Source of the DNA: Paenibacillus xylanexedens
GTDB taxonomy: Bacteria; Bacillota; Bacilli; Paenibacillales; Paenibacillaceae
Direction of reading: 5' to 3'
DNA length: 64,000 bases
Assembly (NCBI RefSeq): GCF_017874615.1
Contig: NZ_JAGIKV010000001.1
Location: 62,001 to 126,000 of the forward strand
This document shows, piece after piece, positions 45,723-55,994 of this stretch. The notes under the pieces are model-generated. The model was not told where the DNA came from. It made no database searches and saw nothing but the letters and a program-made list of their open reading frames with translations. Position numbers and translations under genes: made by a program. The number at the start of each line of letters is the position of its first letter. Position 1 is the stretch's first letter.

Positions 45723-46988
45723 TTAAAATTTCCAGCTATCCAGGTATTTCTCTTGCTCAGCTGACAAGGAGTCGATGCCAATATTCAGGCTTTCAAGTTT
45801 ATAGCTGGCAACCTGCTGGTCAATATCATAAGGTACATTAACAACGTTTTTACCCAAGTCTTTATAATTCTCACTTACATAACGCAGACCAAGCGCCTGC
45901 AGAGCAAACGTCGTATCCATAATTTCGGCAGGGTGACCATCTGCTGCACCCAGGTTCACAAGACGACCTTCTGCAAGAAGGTACATTTTACGACCATCTT
46001 TAAAACGATATTCCTCAATGTTGCGACGAACTGTGCGAATCGATTCCGAACGTTTAGCCAATTCAGGTTTATTCACTTCAACATCAAAGTGACCTGCATT
46101 ACTCAGGATCGCTCCGTCCTTCATCACATCGTAATGCTCACCTGTGATAACATCCTTATTGCCTGTAACCGCGATAAAGAAATCGCCCAATTTGGCGGCT
46201 TCCACCATCGTCATGACCCGGAACCCATCCATGTGTGCTTCTACCGCTTTGATTGGATCGATCTCGGTTACGATCACATTCGCACCAAGACCTTTGGCAC
46301 GCATCGCTACACCTTTACCACACCAGCCATAACCTGCTACCACTACGTTTTTACCAGCGATAACCAAGTTAGTTGTACGAATAATCCCGTCGAATGCAGA
46401 TTGTCCCGTACCGTAGCGATTGTCAAACAGATACTTGCAGTATGCGTCATTAACCGCAACCATTGGAAACTTCAATTGGCCTTCTTTCGCCAATGCTTTC
46501 AAACGAATAATACCCGTTGTCGTTTCTTCTGCTCCTCCGCGAATTGTTGCTGCGAGGTCAGGGCGCTCGGATGCAATAATGGTTGCAAAGTCTCCACCAT
46601 CATCAATAATGAGATCAGGCTTCACCTCAAGCGCACGCAATTGCAGTGATTTGAATTCCGCAGGCTCCGGATTGTACTTCGCATACACCGTAACGCCGTC
46701 TTCCACCAATGCTGCGCAAACATCATCTTGTGTAGACAATGGATTGCTATGCGTAATTGTTACTTCTGCACCACCCGCTTGGATCACTTTTGCCAAGTAA
46801 GCTGTTTTCGCTTCCAGATGAAGACAAATGGCAACCTTCAAACCTTTGAAGGGCAGATCCTGTTCGAACTGGCGACGAATGCGGTTCAGTACCGGCATAT
46901 GCGCTTCTACCCAATCAATTTTCAGGTGACCCTCTGAAGCGAGTCCCATATCTTTAACAATACTGTTTTGCAATGCAGGTGTAGTCAT
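45723..46988 (-). CDS. ahcY: Adenosylhomocysteinase
   Basis: Splits S-adenosylhomocysteine to adenosine and homocysteine, clearing the product of methylation reactions such as that of RsmH. The 421-residue protein has HLEAKTAYLAKVI, DDGGDFAT, EETTTGIIRL, KYLFDNRYGTGQSAFDGIIRTTN, the NAD site VVAGYGWCGKGVAMRAKGLGANVIVTEIDP and GHFDVEV. Bacillus uses a separate Pfs/LuxS route, so the hydrolase marks a difference in methyl-cycle chemistry. The gene is between bshC and mraZ. Confidence 0.96.
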   Translation of the reverse strand: MTTPALQNSIVKDMGLASEGHLKIDWVEAHMPVLNRIRRQFEQDLPFKGLKVAICLHLEAKTAYLAKVIQAGGAEVTITHSNPLSTQDDVCAALVEDGVTVYAKYNPEPAEFKSLQLRALEVKPDLIIDDGGDFATIIASERPDLAATIRGGAEETTTGIIRLKALAKEGQLKFPMVAVNDAYCKYLFDNRYGTGQSAFDGIIRTTNLVIAGKNVVVAGYGWCGKGVAMRAKGLGANVIVTEIDPIKAVEAHMDGFRVMTMVEAAKLGDFFIAVTGNKDVITGEHYDVMKDGAILSNAGHFDVEVNKPELAKRSESIRTVRRNIEEYRFKDGRKMYLLAEGRLVNLGAADGHPAEIMDTTFALQALGLRYVSENYKDLGKNVVNVPYDIDQQVASYKLESLNIGIDSLSAEQEKYLDSWKF

Positions 46989-47032
46989 ATCATATCCTCC
47001 TCGTTTTGGTGTTTCTTCTATTATAAAGGGCT

Positions 47033-48664
47033 CTATAGTGCAATAACCTTATGCTCTCCAAGGAATTCGCTTGAGGCCTTAATCAGTTCATCGATCCACT
47101 CGGTGCCATAACGATTCAGGTAAAAGAGTGCATTATGTACTCGTTCCTGTGGTTTGCCCGTTGGGAATAAGGAGTTCTGAATGCCGTTCCAGTGCCTTAG
47201 ACTCACATTATGTTTATCTTCGATAGCTTTGTGAGTCTGCTGTTTCAGATACTGCATTTGCTCGTTGATTTTACTCAAATTGGTATCGCCAATTCGTTCC
47301 AGCCCCGGATGAATCTCCGCGATCTCATCAAGCAACGGTCCATACAGATCAAGAAACGCTTCCTGAACCTTGTCAAACTGTTCATCTACCTGGAACGTCT
47401 CCTGCTGCGCGAGCCACTGCTCCTTCTTTTCTTCCATATGATATTGAACATCCTGAAAAGAAAGTCCATATTGTTTCATATGTTTGTGATGAATATCTTC
47501 CATGATGGTGAAAGATAACCGCGGCAACAAAATGGGCATTTGCAGGCCGAACTGACGGAATGCTTCCCGAGTCAAACCCCAATATGCAATTTCACCTTGC
47601 CCCAAAATAACAGCGGCTACAGGCAACACGGAATCTTGCATTAATGGTCGTGTCAATACGTTGTTACTGAAGCGCTCCGGATGTTCTCCCAGTTCCTGAA
47701 GCAAACGTTCCTCTGAGAAAGAAACCAAACCTTTGCGATCACTATATAAACCGTCCTTCAACAACAAGAGCAGACGCGTACCTTCATGAATGTAGAACAG
47801 ATTGGCTCCATCCTCCGCCACTTCGGCAGGCATAGCATAACCAGCTTGTTGTACCAGCGAAGCACCTTGAGTGTATGCGCTGCGCAGCACTTCATTTTTT
47901 CGTATCAACCGCTCAAACACGGGCTGTTCCAACCTGCGTAAATCTGGATCCGATGCATCCATTAGAACAAGTCCACTGCTGGCAAACAAAGCAGATATCA
48001 TGCGGGCAAATGCATCACTCAGATTTGAACTGGATTGATGGATCTCTGTGATGCATTTCATCAGTCCTGGTTTATGTATCGTATCAGGTAAAAGATGTTC
48101 CACCTGTTCGAGTACATTCATCCACTGCTGCGTATCCACATGAACATTACTCACAGAATCCCTTCCTGCGAATCGTCCTTGTAACTTAACCTTCTTCATG
48201 TCTCCCAGATGATCAGGCAGATATGTGTGGTTAACCTCATCCCAGTCGTGGTCTTCACCGGCAATCCAAAATAATGGGACTACCGGGCGTTGAAGTCTTT
48301 CTTCCGCTTCACGCGCAGCTGCCACTACGCTGGCGGCTTTGTATATGACGAACAGTGGTCCGGTGAGCAGACCGCTCTGCTGTCCTCCTGTAACCACTAG
48401 TGCATCTTGTTCTGCAAGACGTGTGATGGACGCATGAACCTCTCCATGGTCGTTCACCCGCTTATTATATATACGTAAATACTCTGCCAGATCACGACGA
48501 TCAATACGTGTGTTTTCCGATTGGTCCAGCCACTCGGCACGCGCCTGAAGTCCTGATTCCCAGCGAATGTCATACTCGTAAAGGCCACGCGCAGCATCTC
48601 TTGAACAGATATAATCTTCTGCAAGTCTTGATCCGCTGCGGAGTGCCTCGGTAATACCGTTCAT
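47033..48664 (-). CDS. bshC: Bacillithiol synthase BshC (cysteine-adding enzyme)
   Basis: Adds cysteine to glucosaminyl-malate in the last step of bacillithiol synthesis. The 543-residue protein has the family signatures LVVTGGQQSGLLTGPLFVIYKAASVVAAAREAEERLQRPVVPLFWIAGEDHDWDEVNHTYLP (nucleotide-like Rossmann part), PRLSFTIMEDI, and a C-terminal coiled coil. It is 44 bases upstream of ahcY and likely co-transcribed. In Bacillus bshC (yllA) lies next to mraZ too. Confidence 0.95.
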   Translation of the reverse strand: MNGITEALRSGSRLAEDYICSRDAARGLYEYDIRWESGLQARAEWLDQSENTRIDRRDLAEYLRIYNKRVNDHGEVHASITRLAEQDALVVTGGQQSGLLTGPLFVIYKAASVVAAAREAEERLQRPVVPLFWIAGEDHDWDEVNHTYLPDHLGDMKKVKLQGRFAGRDSVSNVHVDTQQWMNVLEQVEHLLPDTIHKPGLMKCITEIHQSSSNLSDAFARMISALFASSGLVLMDASDPDLRRLEQPVFERLIRKNEVLRSAYTQGASLVQQAGYAMPAEVAEDGANLFYIHEGTRLLLLLKDGLYSDRKGLVSFSEERLLQELGEHPERFSNNVLTRPLMQDSVLPVAAVILGQGEIAYWGLTREAFRQFGLQMPILLPRLSFTIMEDIHHKHMKQYGLSFQDVQYHMEEKKEQWLAQQETFQVDEQFDKVQEAFLDLYGPLLDEIAEIHPGLERIGDTNLSKINEQMQYLKQQTHKAIEDKHNVSLRHWNGIQNSLFPTGKPQERVHNALFYLNRYGTEWIDELIKASSEFLGEHKVIAL

Positions 48665-48752
48665 GAGGTCTGCCTCCTATTCTGCTTCAAAGAGCCTTTC
48701 TTGATTGTACCGAATTCAAGGCCGCTTCGTCAAAAGAAAGTGATTAAAATAC

Positions 48753-48780
48753 GAAAAAAACCGCCGAACGAGTCGGCGGC
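48753..48780 (-). terminator. Terminator of the opp operon
   Basis: A 7-bp GC stem (CCGCCGA / TCGGCGG, 5-base loop) followed by T7 on the minus strand, about 45 bases after the last opp gene. Confidence 0.93.
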
Positions 48781-48821
48781 ACTTAATACATCAATAATAG
48801 CATATCGCTTTAATATTCCTA

Positions 48822-50591
48822 TTATACGTAAGGTTCTGCAACCCAGTGACCTTTGGAAACCTCAATCAATTGAGAATTTTCCAGGTTGTACGGATCATTT
48901 GCAGGACCGCCAGATCCATTCTGAATCGGGCTCATATGCTCTTCTGGCAGCAAGATGCGACGTTTGTTCGCTTCCACTTCCGGATCAGGTACAGGGATCG
49001 CGGAAAGCAATGTTTTGGTGTAAGGGTGGACAGGGTTCGCATATAGTTCTTCACTTTCTGCGAGCTCAACCACTTTACCCATGTACATTACAGCTACACG
49101 GTCACTGATATGTTTAACCATTGACAAGTCATGCGCAATAAACAGGTATGTCAAGCCGAGACGTTGCTGAAGTTCTTCAAGCAATTTAACGACCTGCGCC
49201 TGAATGGATACATCCAGTGCAGACAATGGCTCATCACAGATGATGAATTTAGGGTCTACAGCAAGCGCACGCGCAATCCCGATCCGTTGTCTTTGACCAC
49301 CGGAGAATTCATGTGGATAACGAAGTGCATGACTTGGATTCAAACCTACCAGATCAAGCAGTTCCTCCACTCGTCTCTTGCGCTCTTTAGAGCTGGAAGC
49401 CAGACCATGAATATCGAGTGACTCCCCGATAATATCCATAACATTGAAACGCGGGTTAAGAGATGCATATGGATCTTGGAAGATCATCTGCATATCTTTA
49501 CGCATTTCTTTCATTTTGCGCGGGGACAACTTGTAGATATCCGTTCCGTTGAAGTTAACATTTCCGCCAGTTGGCTCATAAAGACGCAGAATGGTACGAC
49601 CTGTTGTGGATTTACCACAGCCAGACTCGCCTACAACGCCAAGTGTTTCACCTTCAAAGATATCAAAGCTTACGTCATTGACCGCTTTGAGAATGTTACC
49701 TTTACCCAAATTAAAGTACTGTTTCAAGTTTTTCACTTGTACCAGAGGCTTATTGCTGCCTTTGATAATGCCAGCCGGAGCTGGTTTTTCCTTTTTGGGC
49801 TCGTCCAGACGAGGCAAAGCATTCAGCAATTTAATCGTGTATGGATGTTGAGGGTTACTAAAGATTTCAGCAGTTGTTCCTGTTTCAACAACTTCGCCTT
49901 CCTTCATAACAACAACACGGTCACACATACCCGCTACGACACCAAGGTCATGCGTAATCAGCATGATCGATGTTCCCAGCTTTTGCTGCATGTCTTTCAT
50001 GACATCCAGAATTTGAGCCTGAATTGTAACGTCAAGTGCAGTTGTCGGCTCATCCGCAATCAGAAGGGATGGACGACATGCAAGCGCGATCGCAATCATG
50101 GCACGCTGACGCATACCACCAGAGAATTGGTGAGGATAATGATTCATGCGAATAGCCGCATTCTTAATACCTACAAGTTCCAGCATCTCCAAAGCCGCTT
50201 TATTCGCCGCTTGTTTGGACATGTTCTGATGCTTGCGCAATACTTCAGTAATTTGTTTACCAATTTTAATGGTAGGATTCAATGAAGTCATTGGATCTTG
50301 GAAGATCATACCGATATCTTTACCACGAATCGCTTCCATTTGTTTGTCTGTCTTATTCAGCAGGTCTTGCCCGTGAAAAGTAATTTCTCCGCTTTTGACC
50401 TTCGAAGGCGGGGAGGGAATCAATTTCATGATGGTTTGGGCGGTAACACTCTTACCACTACCCGATTCACCTACGATCCCCAGCGTCTCTCCTTTGCCAA
50501 GTTCAAAACTCACATGTTTAACGGCATCAAATTCACCAGAACGTGTTGAGAACGACACACTCAGGTCTTTGACAGTTAAAATCGGCTCCAT
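48822..50591 (-). CDS. Oligopeptide ABC transporter, fused OppD-OppF ATPase
   Basis: The 589-residue protein carries two ABC ATPase domains in one chain, equal to OppD and OppF. Domain 1: [34 protein letters not shown]. Domain 2 (from about residue 290): [35 protein letters not shown], each followed by the oligopeptide-binding C-terminal part. It is the last gene of the opp operon, 17 bases after oppC. The fusion is known from some firmicutes. Confidence 0.94.
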   Translation of the reverse strand: MEPILTVKDLSVSFSTRSGEFDAVKHVSFELGKGETLGIVGESGSGKSVTAQTIMKLIPSPPSKVKSGEITFHGQDLLNKTDKQMEAIRGKDIGMIFQDPMTSLNPTIKIGKQITEVLRKHQNMSKQAANKAALEMLELVGIKNAAIRMNHYPHQFSGGMRQRAMIAIALACRPSLLIADEPTTALDVTIQAQILDVMKDMQQKLGTSIMLITHDLGVVAGMCDRVVVMKEGEVVETGTTAEIFSNPQHPYTIKLLNALPRLDEPKKEKPAPAGIIKGSNKPLVQVKNLKQYFNLGKGNILKAVNDVSFDIFEGETLGVVGESGCGKSTTGRTILRLYEPTGGNVNFNGTDIYKLSPRKMKEMRKDMQMIFQDPYASLNPRFNVMDIIGESLDIHGLASSSKERKRRVEELLDLVGLNPSHALRYPHEFSGGQRQRIGIARALAVDPKFIICDEPLSALDVSIQAQVVKLLEELQQRLGLTYLFIAHDLSMVKHISDRVAVMYMGKVVELAESEELYANPVHPYTKTLLSAIPVPDPEVEANKRRILLPEEHMSPIQNGSGGPANDPYNLENSQLIEVSKGHWVAEPYV

Positions 50592-50608
50592 AATCCCACC
50601 TCCTGTTT

Positions 50609-51535
50609 CTATTTACGTAATTTCGGATCGAGTGCGTCACGCAGACCGTCTCCGAGCAAGTTAAATGCAAGCATTGTAAGAACCATCAGACCTGCTGGGA
50701 ACCACATCCGCCACGGGAATAGCGTCCAGCCTGTAAGTGCATCATTAATCATAGAACCAAGTGAAGATCTTGGTGCTGATACACCCAATCCAAGGAAGCT
50801 CAGGAACGCTTCAGCAAAGATTGCATTTGGAATGGACAACGTCAATGTTACAAGAATCGGTCCTATTGCATTGGGCAGCAAATGACGGAACAATTGACGT
50901 CCTGTGCTTGCTCCCATGGACCTTGCAGCAAGAATAAAGTCTCTGTTTTTGAGTTGCATAATTTCACCACGCACAATCCATGACATGCTGATCCAGCCTG
51001 TGATGGTGAGGGCAATGATAATCGTTGTCAGACTTGGTTCCAGTACAACCAGCAACAAAATTACAACAAGCATGTACGGCAAGGAGTAGAGGATTTCGGA
51101 AAACTTGTTCATAATTCCATCTACACGTCCACCGTAGAAACCCATGATCGCTCCATAAATAACCCCGATAACAAGGTCAATCAAGGCTGCGGCCAAACCT
51201 ACAGTAAGGGATACACGTGCTCCTACCCAAGTTCTTACCCACACGTCGCGACCAAGCTCGTCCGTACCGAACCAGTGCTCCGCACTCGGTGCTGCATTGG
51301 CATTCAACAAATCATTGGAATAATAATTATAACTTGTAAACAAAGAAGTTGGACCAATCAAAGAGAAAATCACGACAAGAACCAACACACTCAGACTGAT
51401 CATTGCAGCCTTATTGGTTGCAAGTCTGTACATGGCATCTTTAAAAAGGGATACACTTTCTTGCGGTTTAACCGCTGCCTGACTAGTCAGGTTCGTGTTC
51501 GCCGTTTCATTCTTTTTATTATTCGTGCCAGACAA
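50609..51535 (-). CDS. Oligopeptide ABC transporter permease OppC-like
   Basis: The 308-residue permease has a polar N-terminus, one N-terminal helix, and the binding-protein-dependent transport domain with the EAA loop (AARSMGASTGRQLFRHLLPNAIGPILV). PSAEHWFGTDELGRDVWVRTWVGARVSLTVGL is typical of OppC/DppC. It starts with TTG at 51535, after AAGGGGG, two bases after the oppB stop. Confidence 0.93.
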   Translation of the reverse strand: MSGTNNKKNETANTNLTSQAAVKPQESVSLFKDAMYRLATNKAAMISLSVLVLVVIFSLIGPTSLFTSYNYYSNDLLNANAAPSAEHWFGTDELGRDVWVRTWVGARVSLTVGLAAALIDLVIGVIYGAIMGFYGGRVDGIMNKFSEILYSLPYMLVVILLLVVLEPSLTTIIIALTITGWISMSWIVRGEIMQLKNRDFILAARSMGASTGRQLFRHLLPNAIGPILVTLTLSIPNAIFAEAFLSFLGLGVSAPRSSLGSMINDALTGWTLFPWRMWFPAGLMVLTMLAFNLLGDGLRDALDPKLRK

Positions 51536-51537
51536 CG

Positions 51538-52470
51538 TTATGCCCCCTTCCGGCTTTCCAGCTTAATTCTAGGATCGATCAGCACGTAAGCGATATCCGT
51601 AAAGAAACGAGCCAACATCAGGAGGATACCATAGAAAATCGTAATCCCCATGATCATAGTATAATCACGGTTTGTGATACTCTCTACGAATACTTTACCA
51701 ATTCCCCCGATGTTAAAGATCTGTTCAATTACAACGGAACCTGTGATGATATTCGCTGTCATTGGACCAACATAAGTTACTACTGGTAGAATACCGTTTC
51801 TTACAACGTGTTTAAACATAATTGCAGGCCATTTCAGACCTTTGGCTTTAGCTGTTTTGATATAATCTGCATGTAAGACTTCAAGCATGCTCGAACGCGT
51901 CAAACGAGCGATAAAGGCAATTGGTGATGCAGATAGCGCTGCAACCGGAAGAACGTAATCCAATGGCCCATCAAAGCCCATAACGTTAAACCAGCCTAAT
52001 TTAGTAGCAAAGAGATACTGCAATAGTGAAGCAAGCAAGAAGCTCGGAACAGCTATCCCTATGACAGCGAGGATCATCGTGATATCATCAATGAGTTTAC
52101 GATGGTAAACTGCAGCAATAAGGCCCAGCAGAACACCCACGATAATGGAGATAACAATTGCAAACACTCCAAGCTTCAGCGAAGCGGTGAATGTTTCGCC
52201 GATCATTCCGGCTACATCTCGATTGAGATATTTCATTGAGACTCCGAAATCTCCCTTAATGATTCCACCCATATACTTCAGGTATTGTTCATACATCGGT
52301 TTGTCCAATCCATACTTCTGTTCCAGCAAGACCCGAATTTCAGGCGATACTTTTTTCTCGGATGTAAAAGGGTCACCCGGAATAGCCTTCATCAGGAAGA
52401 AGGTTGCAGATGCGAGTATGAAAAGCGATAGCAGCATAAATAATAGTTTTTTCAACACATACTTAACCAA
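51538..52470 (-). CDS. Oligopeptide ABC transporter permease OppB-like
   Basis: The 310-residue protein has six membrane segments; MVKYVLKKLLFMLLSLFILASATFFLMKAIPGDPF is the usual OppB start, and the EAA motif is HADYIKTAKAKGLKWPAIMFKHVVRNGILPV. I start at TTG (52470), eight bases after GGAGGTG; the frame to 52641 has no signal. It lies 189 bases after oppA with a strong terminator in between. Confidence 0.92.
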   Translation of the reverse strand: MVKYVLKKLLFMLLSLFILASATFFLMKAIPGDPFTSEKKVSPEIRVLLEQKYGLDKPMYEQYLKYMGGIIKGDFGVSMKYLNRDVAGMIGETFTASLKLGVFAIVISIIVGVLLGLIAAVYHRKLIDDITMILAVIGIAVPSFLLASLLQYLFATKLGWFNVMGFDGPLDYVLPVAALSASPIAFIARLTRSSMLEVLHADYIKTAKAKGLKWPAIMFKHVVRNGILPVVTYVGPMTANIITGSVVIEQIFNIGGIGKVFVESITNRDYTMIMGITIFYGILLMLARFFTDIAYVLIDPRIKLESRKGA

Positions 52471-52590
52471 CCCTTGCACACCTCCACAAACAATATTTTG
52501 TATACAAATCGATTGTAGAATTAGACAGAAATAAAGTCCAATCCATTTATCGGAAATTTCAAGAATTATAAGGAAAATCGGTGCACATAC

Positions 52591-52632
52591 AAAAAATCGG
52601 GATATATATGGAATTCCACATATATATCCCGA
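52591..52632 (-). terminator. Strong intra-operon hairpin between oppA and oppB
   Basis: A perfect 14-bp stem (TCGGGATATATATG / CATATATATCCCGA, 8-base loop) is followed by T6 on the minus strand. It lies about 30 bases after the oppA stop, upstream of oppB. It would cut transcription of the permease and ATPase genes relative to the binding protein. Confidence 0.93.
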
Positions 52633-52659
52633 AGTATTCATATTAGACTTCAGAACAAC

Positions 52660-54357
52660 TTATTTCTCTTCCAGATATGCACGCGTGAAGTCAATAGCTC
52701 CACTGAAATCAAGTTGTACGCCTTTCAGGTAAGGCTTGGTCAAAGATACGTTAGTGTAGTAATAGATTGGCATAACGCCCATTTCATCTTGAATCAGGAT
52801 TTTCTCAGCGTCAGCAAATGCAGCCATACGTGCAGCTGGATCAGCAGATTTTACAGTTTCTTTAACATCTTTGTCATACTGTTCGTTGCTGAATTTGGAA
52901 TCATTGTTTGTGTTTCCAGTAGTCCACATTTCCAAGAAGTTGTATGGATCGTTGTAGTCAGCAGACCAACCTGCACGAGCTACTTGGAAGTTTTGGTTTT
53001 GACGGTTCTCAAGGAATACGCCCCACTCTTGGTTTTCTGTTTTCACATCAACACCAAGATTTTGTTTCCACATGTCAGCAACCGCCAAAGCGATTTTTGC
53101 GTGACCATCACTAGTATTGTAGATCAAAGTAACAGCTGGCAATGTAGTGTAACCTTCTTCTTTCATACCTTCAGCAAGCAATGCTTTAGCTTCTTCCACA
53201 TTTTCTGTGAAGTAATCGTCTTTGTGCTCATCACGGAATTCGCCGTTTTCACCACGGATACCTGGAGGTACAAAGCCGAATGCTGGAATTTGTCCACCTT
53301 GTGTAACTTTGTCAACAATCAGCTGACGCTGAATTGCCATTGCAAATGCTTTACGGATTTTAACGTTGTTAAATGGTGCTTCGTTTACGTTGAACTGGTA
53401 GTAGTACGTACTTGCAATACCAGTAGCTTTGAACTCGTCCGACAATTCCGCTTTTACAGAAGGAATTTGGTCGGATGGAATTTCACCGTTAGGTGCACCA
53501 GTGTAGTCCAATTGTCCTGATTTGTAAGCTTGCAGTTCGGAAGCACTGCTGTTTGTCAGAGACATATCGATTTGAGTCAATTTAATATCGGCAGCTGCAT
53601 GGTAACCATCGTTTTTCTTCACAACAATTTTTTGACCTTTAGAATATTGATCCATTACAAATGGTCCGTTAACGATCATGTTTTTGTAGTCTGTGAAGAA
53701 TTTGTCATTTGTATCAGCAGATGCATGTACTGGGTAGTACGTGTAGAATGCTGTCAGACCCAAGAAGTAAGGTGTTGGGTTTTCCAACGTTACTTCCAAT
53801 GTGTGCTCATCAGTAGCTTTAACGCCTACTTGTGAGAAATCTGTGACTTTAGTACCTTTGTATGTTTCATCTTTGCTGAGGTTGTAACCTTCAGCGCCTT
53901 TAATATAGTACAATTGGTATGCATATGGAGAAGCTGTTTCCGGTTTCAAAGCACGTTCCCAAGAACGAACAAAGTCTTCGGCAGTGATTGCATCACCGTT
54001 GCTCCATTTAGCATCCGGGTTCAGGTTGAAAACATATTTCAAACCATCTTCGGAGATTGTCCAGTCTTTAGCTACGCCCGCTTGTTCTTTACCATCAGCA
54101 TCGATGCGTACAAGACCTTCGTACAAGAATTTCAGAACTGTGTTGGTTTGGCTGTCTTTTGCTTGAGCCGGGTCCAACGTAGGAGGTTCAGCTGACAGGT
54201 TGATTTTCAGAATTTGATCTTTTGCAAGACCATTTCCTTCGCTTGCAGAACCAGTATCGGTGTTACCTGTGCCTTCGTTTTTCGATCCGCACGCTGCAAG
54301 TACGGTACCGAACGCCAAAATCAGCGTCAAAAGGACTAATAGACTTTTCCTTTTCAT
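52660..54357 (-). CDS. Oligopeptide-binding lipoprotein OppA-like
   Basis: The 565-residue extracellular solute-binding protein (family 5) begins with a lipoprotein signal MKRKSLLVLLTLILAFGTVLAACGSK; the lipobox is LAAC with Cys23. LSAEPPTLDPAQAKDSQT, YEGLVRIDADGKEQAGVAKDW and WSNGDAITAEDFVRSWERALKPET are family motifs. It is the first opp gene. Substrate is peptides by family; length range cannot be told. Confidence 0.95.
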   Translation of the reverse strand: MKRKSLLVLLTLILAFGTVLAACGSKNEGTGNTDTGSASEGNGLAKDQILKINLSAEPPTLDPAQAKDSQTNTVLKFLYEGLVRIDADGKEQAGVAKDWTISEDGLKYVFNLNPDAKWSNGDAITAEDFVRSWERALKPETASPYAYQLYYIKGAEGYNLSKDETYKGTKVTDFSQVGVKATDEHTLEVTLENPTPYFLGLTAFYTYYPVHASADTNDKFFTDYKNMIVNGPFVMDQYSKGQKIVVKKNDGYHAAADIKLTQIDMSLTNSSASELQAYKSGQLDYTGAPNGEIPSDQIPSVKAELSDEFKATGIASTYYYQFNVNEAPFNNVKIRKAFAMAIQRQLIVDKVTQGGQIPAFGFVPPGIRGENGEFRDEHKDDYFTENVEEAKALLAEGMKEEGYTTLPAVTLIYNTSDGHAKIALAVADMWKQNLGVDVKTENQEWGVFLENRQNQNFQVARAGWSADYNDPYNFLEMWTTGNTNNDSKFSNEQYDKDVKETVKSADPAARMAAFADAEKILIQDEMGVMPIYYYTNVSLTKPYLKGVQLDFSGAIDFTRAYLEEK

Positions 54358-54418
54358 CTAACACGTTCCCCCTAAATTGATATGGTTTATATGTTTATAG
54401 ATTATACAACCACCGGTC

Positions 54419-54461
54419 AAAAAAATCTACATTACTTTTTCAGAAAGTAATGTTTTTTTCA
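54419..54461. terminator. Terminator after the panE-DUF3397 pair
   Basis: A 9-bp stem (CATTACTTT / AAAGTAATG) with T-runs on either side lies between the DUF3397 gene and oppA. Confidence 0.8.
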
Positions 54462-54510
54462 GTTTTCGACAGAATCGACACATTTTTTGCCTCTTTTGCG
54501 TTATGTAACC

Positions 54511-54885
54511 TTACATCTGTTGCATGAAGTATCTAAATAATCCAAATAAAGTAAACAAAACATACCCGAAACTCATGATGACGAAAGACATGCGCCATAC
54601 GGCCCGGAACATTCTACCCCTATCGACCTTCCCTTTTAGTCGATTTTGCGCACCCCCGATGAATCCAAGTGCTACTAGTATGAGTATTAATGTCAGATAA
54701 AAACCAAAATTCGAATCAAATGTTAAGTTGAATAACGCTGAAACTGAAAATACAAGAAAAAAAGTAGTTACATCCATTGCCATTCGCAATGCTTTACGTT
54801 TGTCTTTTTTCCATACGTACATGCCCCAATAGACAAGAAAGAACGGAAAAAAGGGTAATATGCTTAATACAATAAAAAGTCCCAT
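54511..54885 (-). CDS. DUF3397-type membrane protein
   Basis: The 124-residue protein has four to five membrane segments (WGMYVWKKDKRKALRMAMDVTTFFLVFSVSALFNLTF and so on). It resembles the DUF3397 proteins next to panE and bshC in Bacillus. The ATG shares a base with the panE stop (TAATG), so the two are coupled. No function is known to me. Confidence 0.7.
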   Translation of the reverse strand: MGLFIVLSILPFFPFFLVYWGMYVWKKDKRKALRMAMDVTTFFLVFSVSALFNLTFDSNFGFYLTLILILVALGFIGGAQNRLKGKVDRGRMFRAVWRMSFVIMSFGYVLFTLFGLFRYFMQQM

Positions 54886-55844
54886 TAATTCACTCCTTCC
54901 GGTTGCATTCCTTCAATCAGATGAAGCAGTATTTCATTTGTAGGTGCAACAAGGTCCAACTTCTGTGCCATCTTTACAATATGACCGTTAATTGACCTCA
55001 CTTCTGTACCACGTCCAGCGAGAACATCCGCAAGCATGGAGGAAGTATTCGTGGCAGTAGAATGACAGACCGATATCAGTTGATCCCACATATCCTGATC
55101 CATACATATTCCACTTGCAGAGTAGATTAACAATACTTCATCATATAACTGGCGCATTAGCCTCTTTCGTTCTTCCTTGACGATCAATTCTCCATTAGGG
55201 ATTCGCCATAGTGCTGTAAGCGAGTTAATGACTGCATTAATCAATAGTTTCCTGTATATCAGCTTATCGATTTCATTCGACACTGTACAGTCAAATCCTG
55301 CCTGCTGCAACGATCCTGACAGAGTAAATGTTCTCTTCTCCTCTATAGAGGTAGAAGCTACTGTATGTATGTTGTACCTCCCCAGCCTGGTTTCACCTGT
55401 ACCTGCACGAGTCACCTGACTTTGTGTACGCTTCGCACCTTCAGTTGTAACCGCACTACACAGAAGCGACTTTGGCAAAGCTGCTTGAAGTTTGGCCAGA
55501 TGGCCCATCCCATTCTGAAAACAAGCGACATTCAGCACATAATCTTGTAATGGACTAATCTCATTAATGAAATCATCAATGCTTGTCTGCTTAATCATGA
55601 GCAGTAACCATTCACCTGGTGTGTTCTTCCATGTGTCAGTCAGCTCACTTACTGGTTTCGCCTGTATTTGATCCGATAGAATATGTATCTCCTCGTCTTG
55701 TTCCACAATGGTTACTCCATCATGGCTGAGGAGGTCTGCCTGAGCTGCTGTTCTCGTCCAAAATCTGACCTGGTTACCTGACGCCAGCAGTTTCCCGCCA
55801 TACAAAAGACCAAGTGCCCCCGCTCCTACGATGTCGATAATCAT
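54885..55844 (-). CDS. panE: Ketopantoate reductase-type 2-dehydropantoate 2-reductase
   Basis: NADPH-dependent reduction of ketopantoate to pantoate for coenzyme A. The 319 residues start with the Rossmann motif IDIVGAGALGLLYGGKLLASG; the substrate lysine and glutamate regions are KLLINAVINSLTALWRIPNGEL and GRGTEVRSINGHIVKMAQKL. The ATG at 55844 follows AGGAG by eight bases; the upstream in-frame GTG is too close. The family is clear, the precise substrate is not proven. Confidence 0.88.
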   Translation of the reverse strand: MIIDIVGAGALGLLYGGKLLASGNQVRFWTRTAAQADLLSHDGVTIVEQDEEIHILSDQIQAKPVSELTDTWKNTPGEWLLLMIKQTSIDDFINEISPLQDYVLNVACFQNGMGHLAKLQAALPKSLLCSAVTTEGAKRTQSQVTRAGTGETRLGRYNIHTVASTSIEEKRTFTLSGSLQQAGFDCTVSNEIDKLIYRKLLINAVINSLTALWRIPNGELIVKEERKRLMRQLYDEVLLIYSASGICMDQDMWDQLISVCHSTATNTSSMLADVLAGRGTEVRSINGHIVKMAQKLDLVAPTNEILLHLIEGMQPEGVN

Positions 55845-55912
55845 ATGATGCACTCCTCTCCGCTTCAGTAGTTGCTCTTCTATTATCTATAATAGAACAA
55901 AAACACCAAACT

Positions 55913-55956
55913 AAAAACCCGTCATACCTGCCGTTGTGTAACGGAGGTGTGGCGGG
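55913..55956 (-). terminator. Terminator of rsfA-type gene
   Basis: A long imperfect stem (CCCG...CACCT-CCGTT / AACGG-AGGT...CGGG, 4-base loop) followed by T5 on the minus strand, about 40 bases after the stop codon of the regulator. Confidence 0.8.
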
Positions 55957-55994
55957 CTCATACCTGACTTTCACAAATCAAACGTCTGAACTTG

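Noticed and set aside
45933-46649. A 238-codon plus-strand frame inside ahcY
   Set aside because: Antisense shadow; Cys- and His-rich translation and no ribosome binding site.
54385-54420. A TATAAT near 54400 as an oppA promoter
   Set aside because: TTGACC is only eight bases from it, too close for a -35 box; another spacing gives a poor match. An oppA promoter must lie here, but I cannot place it.
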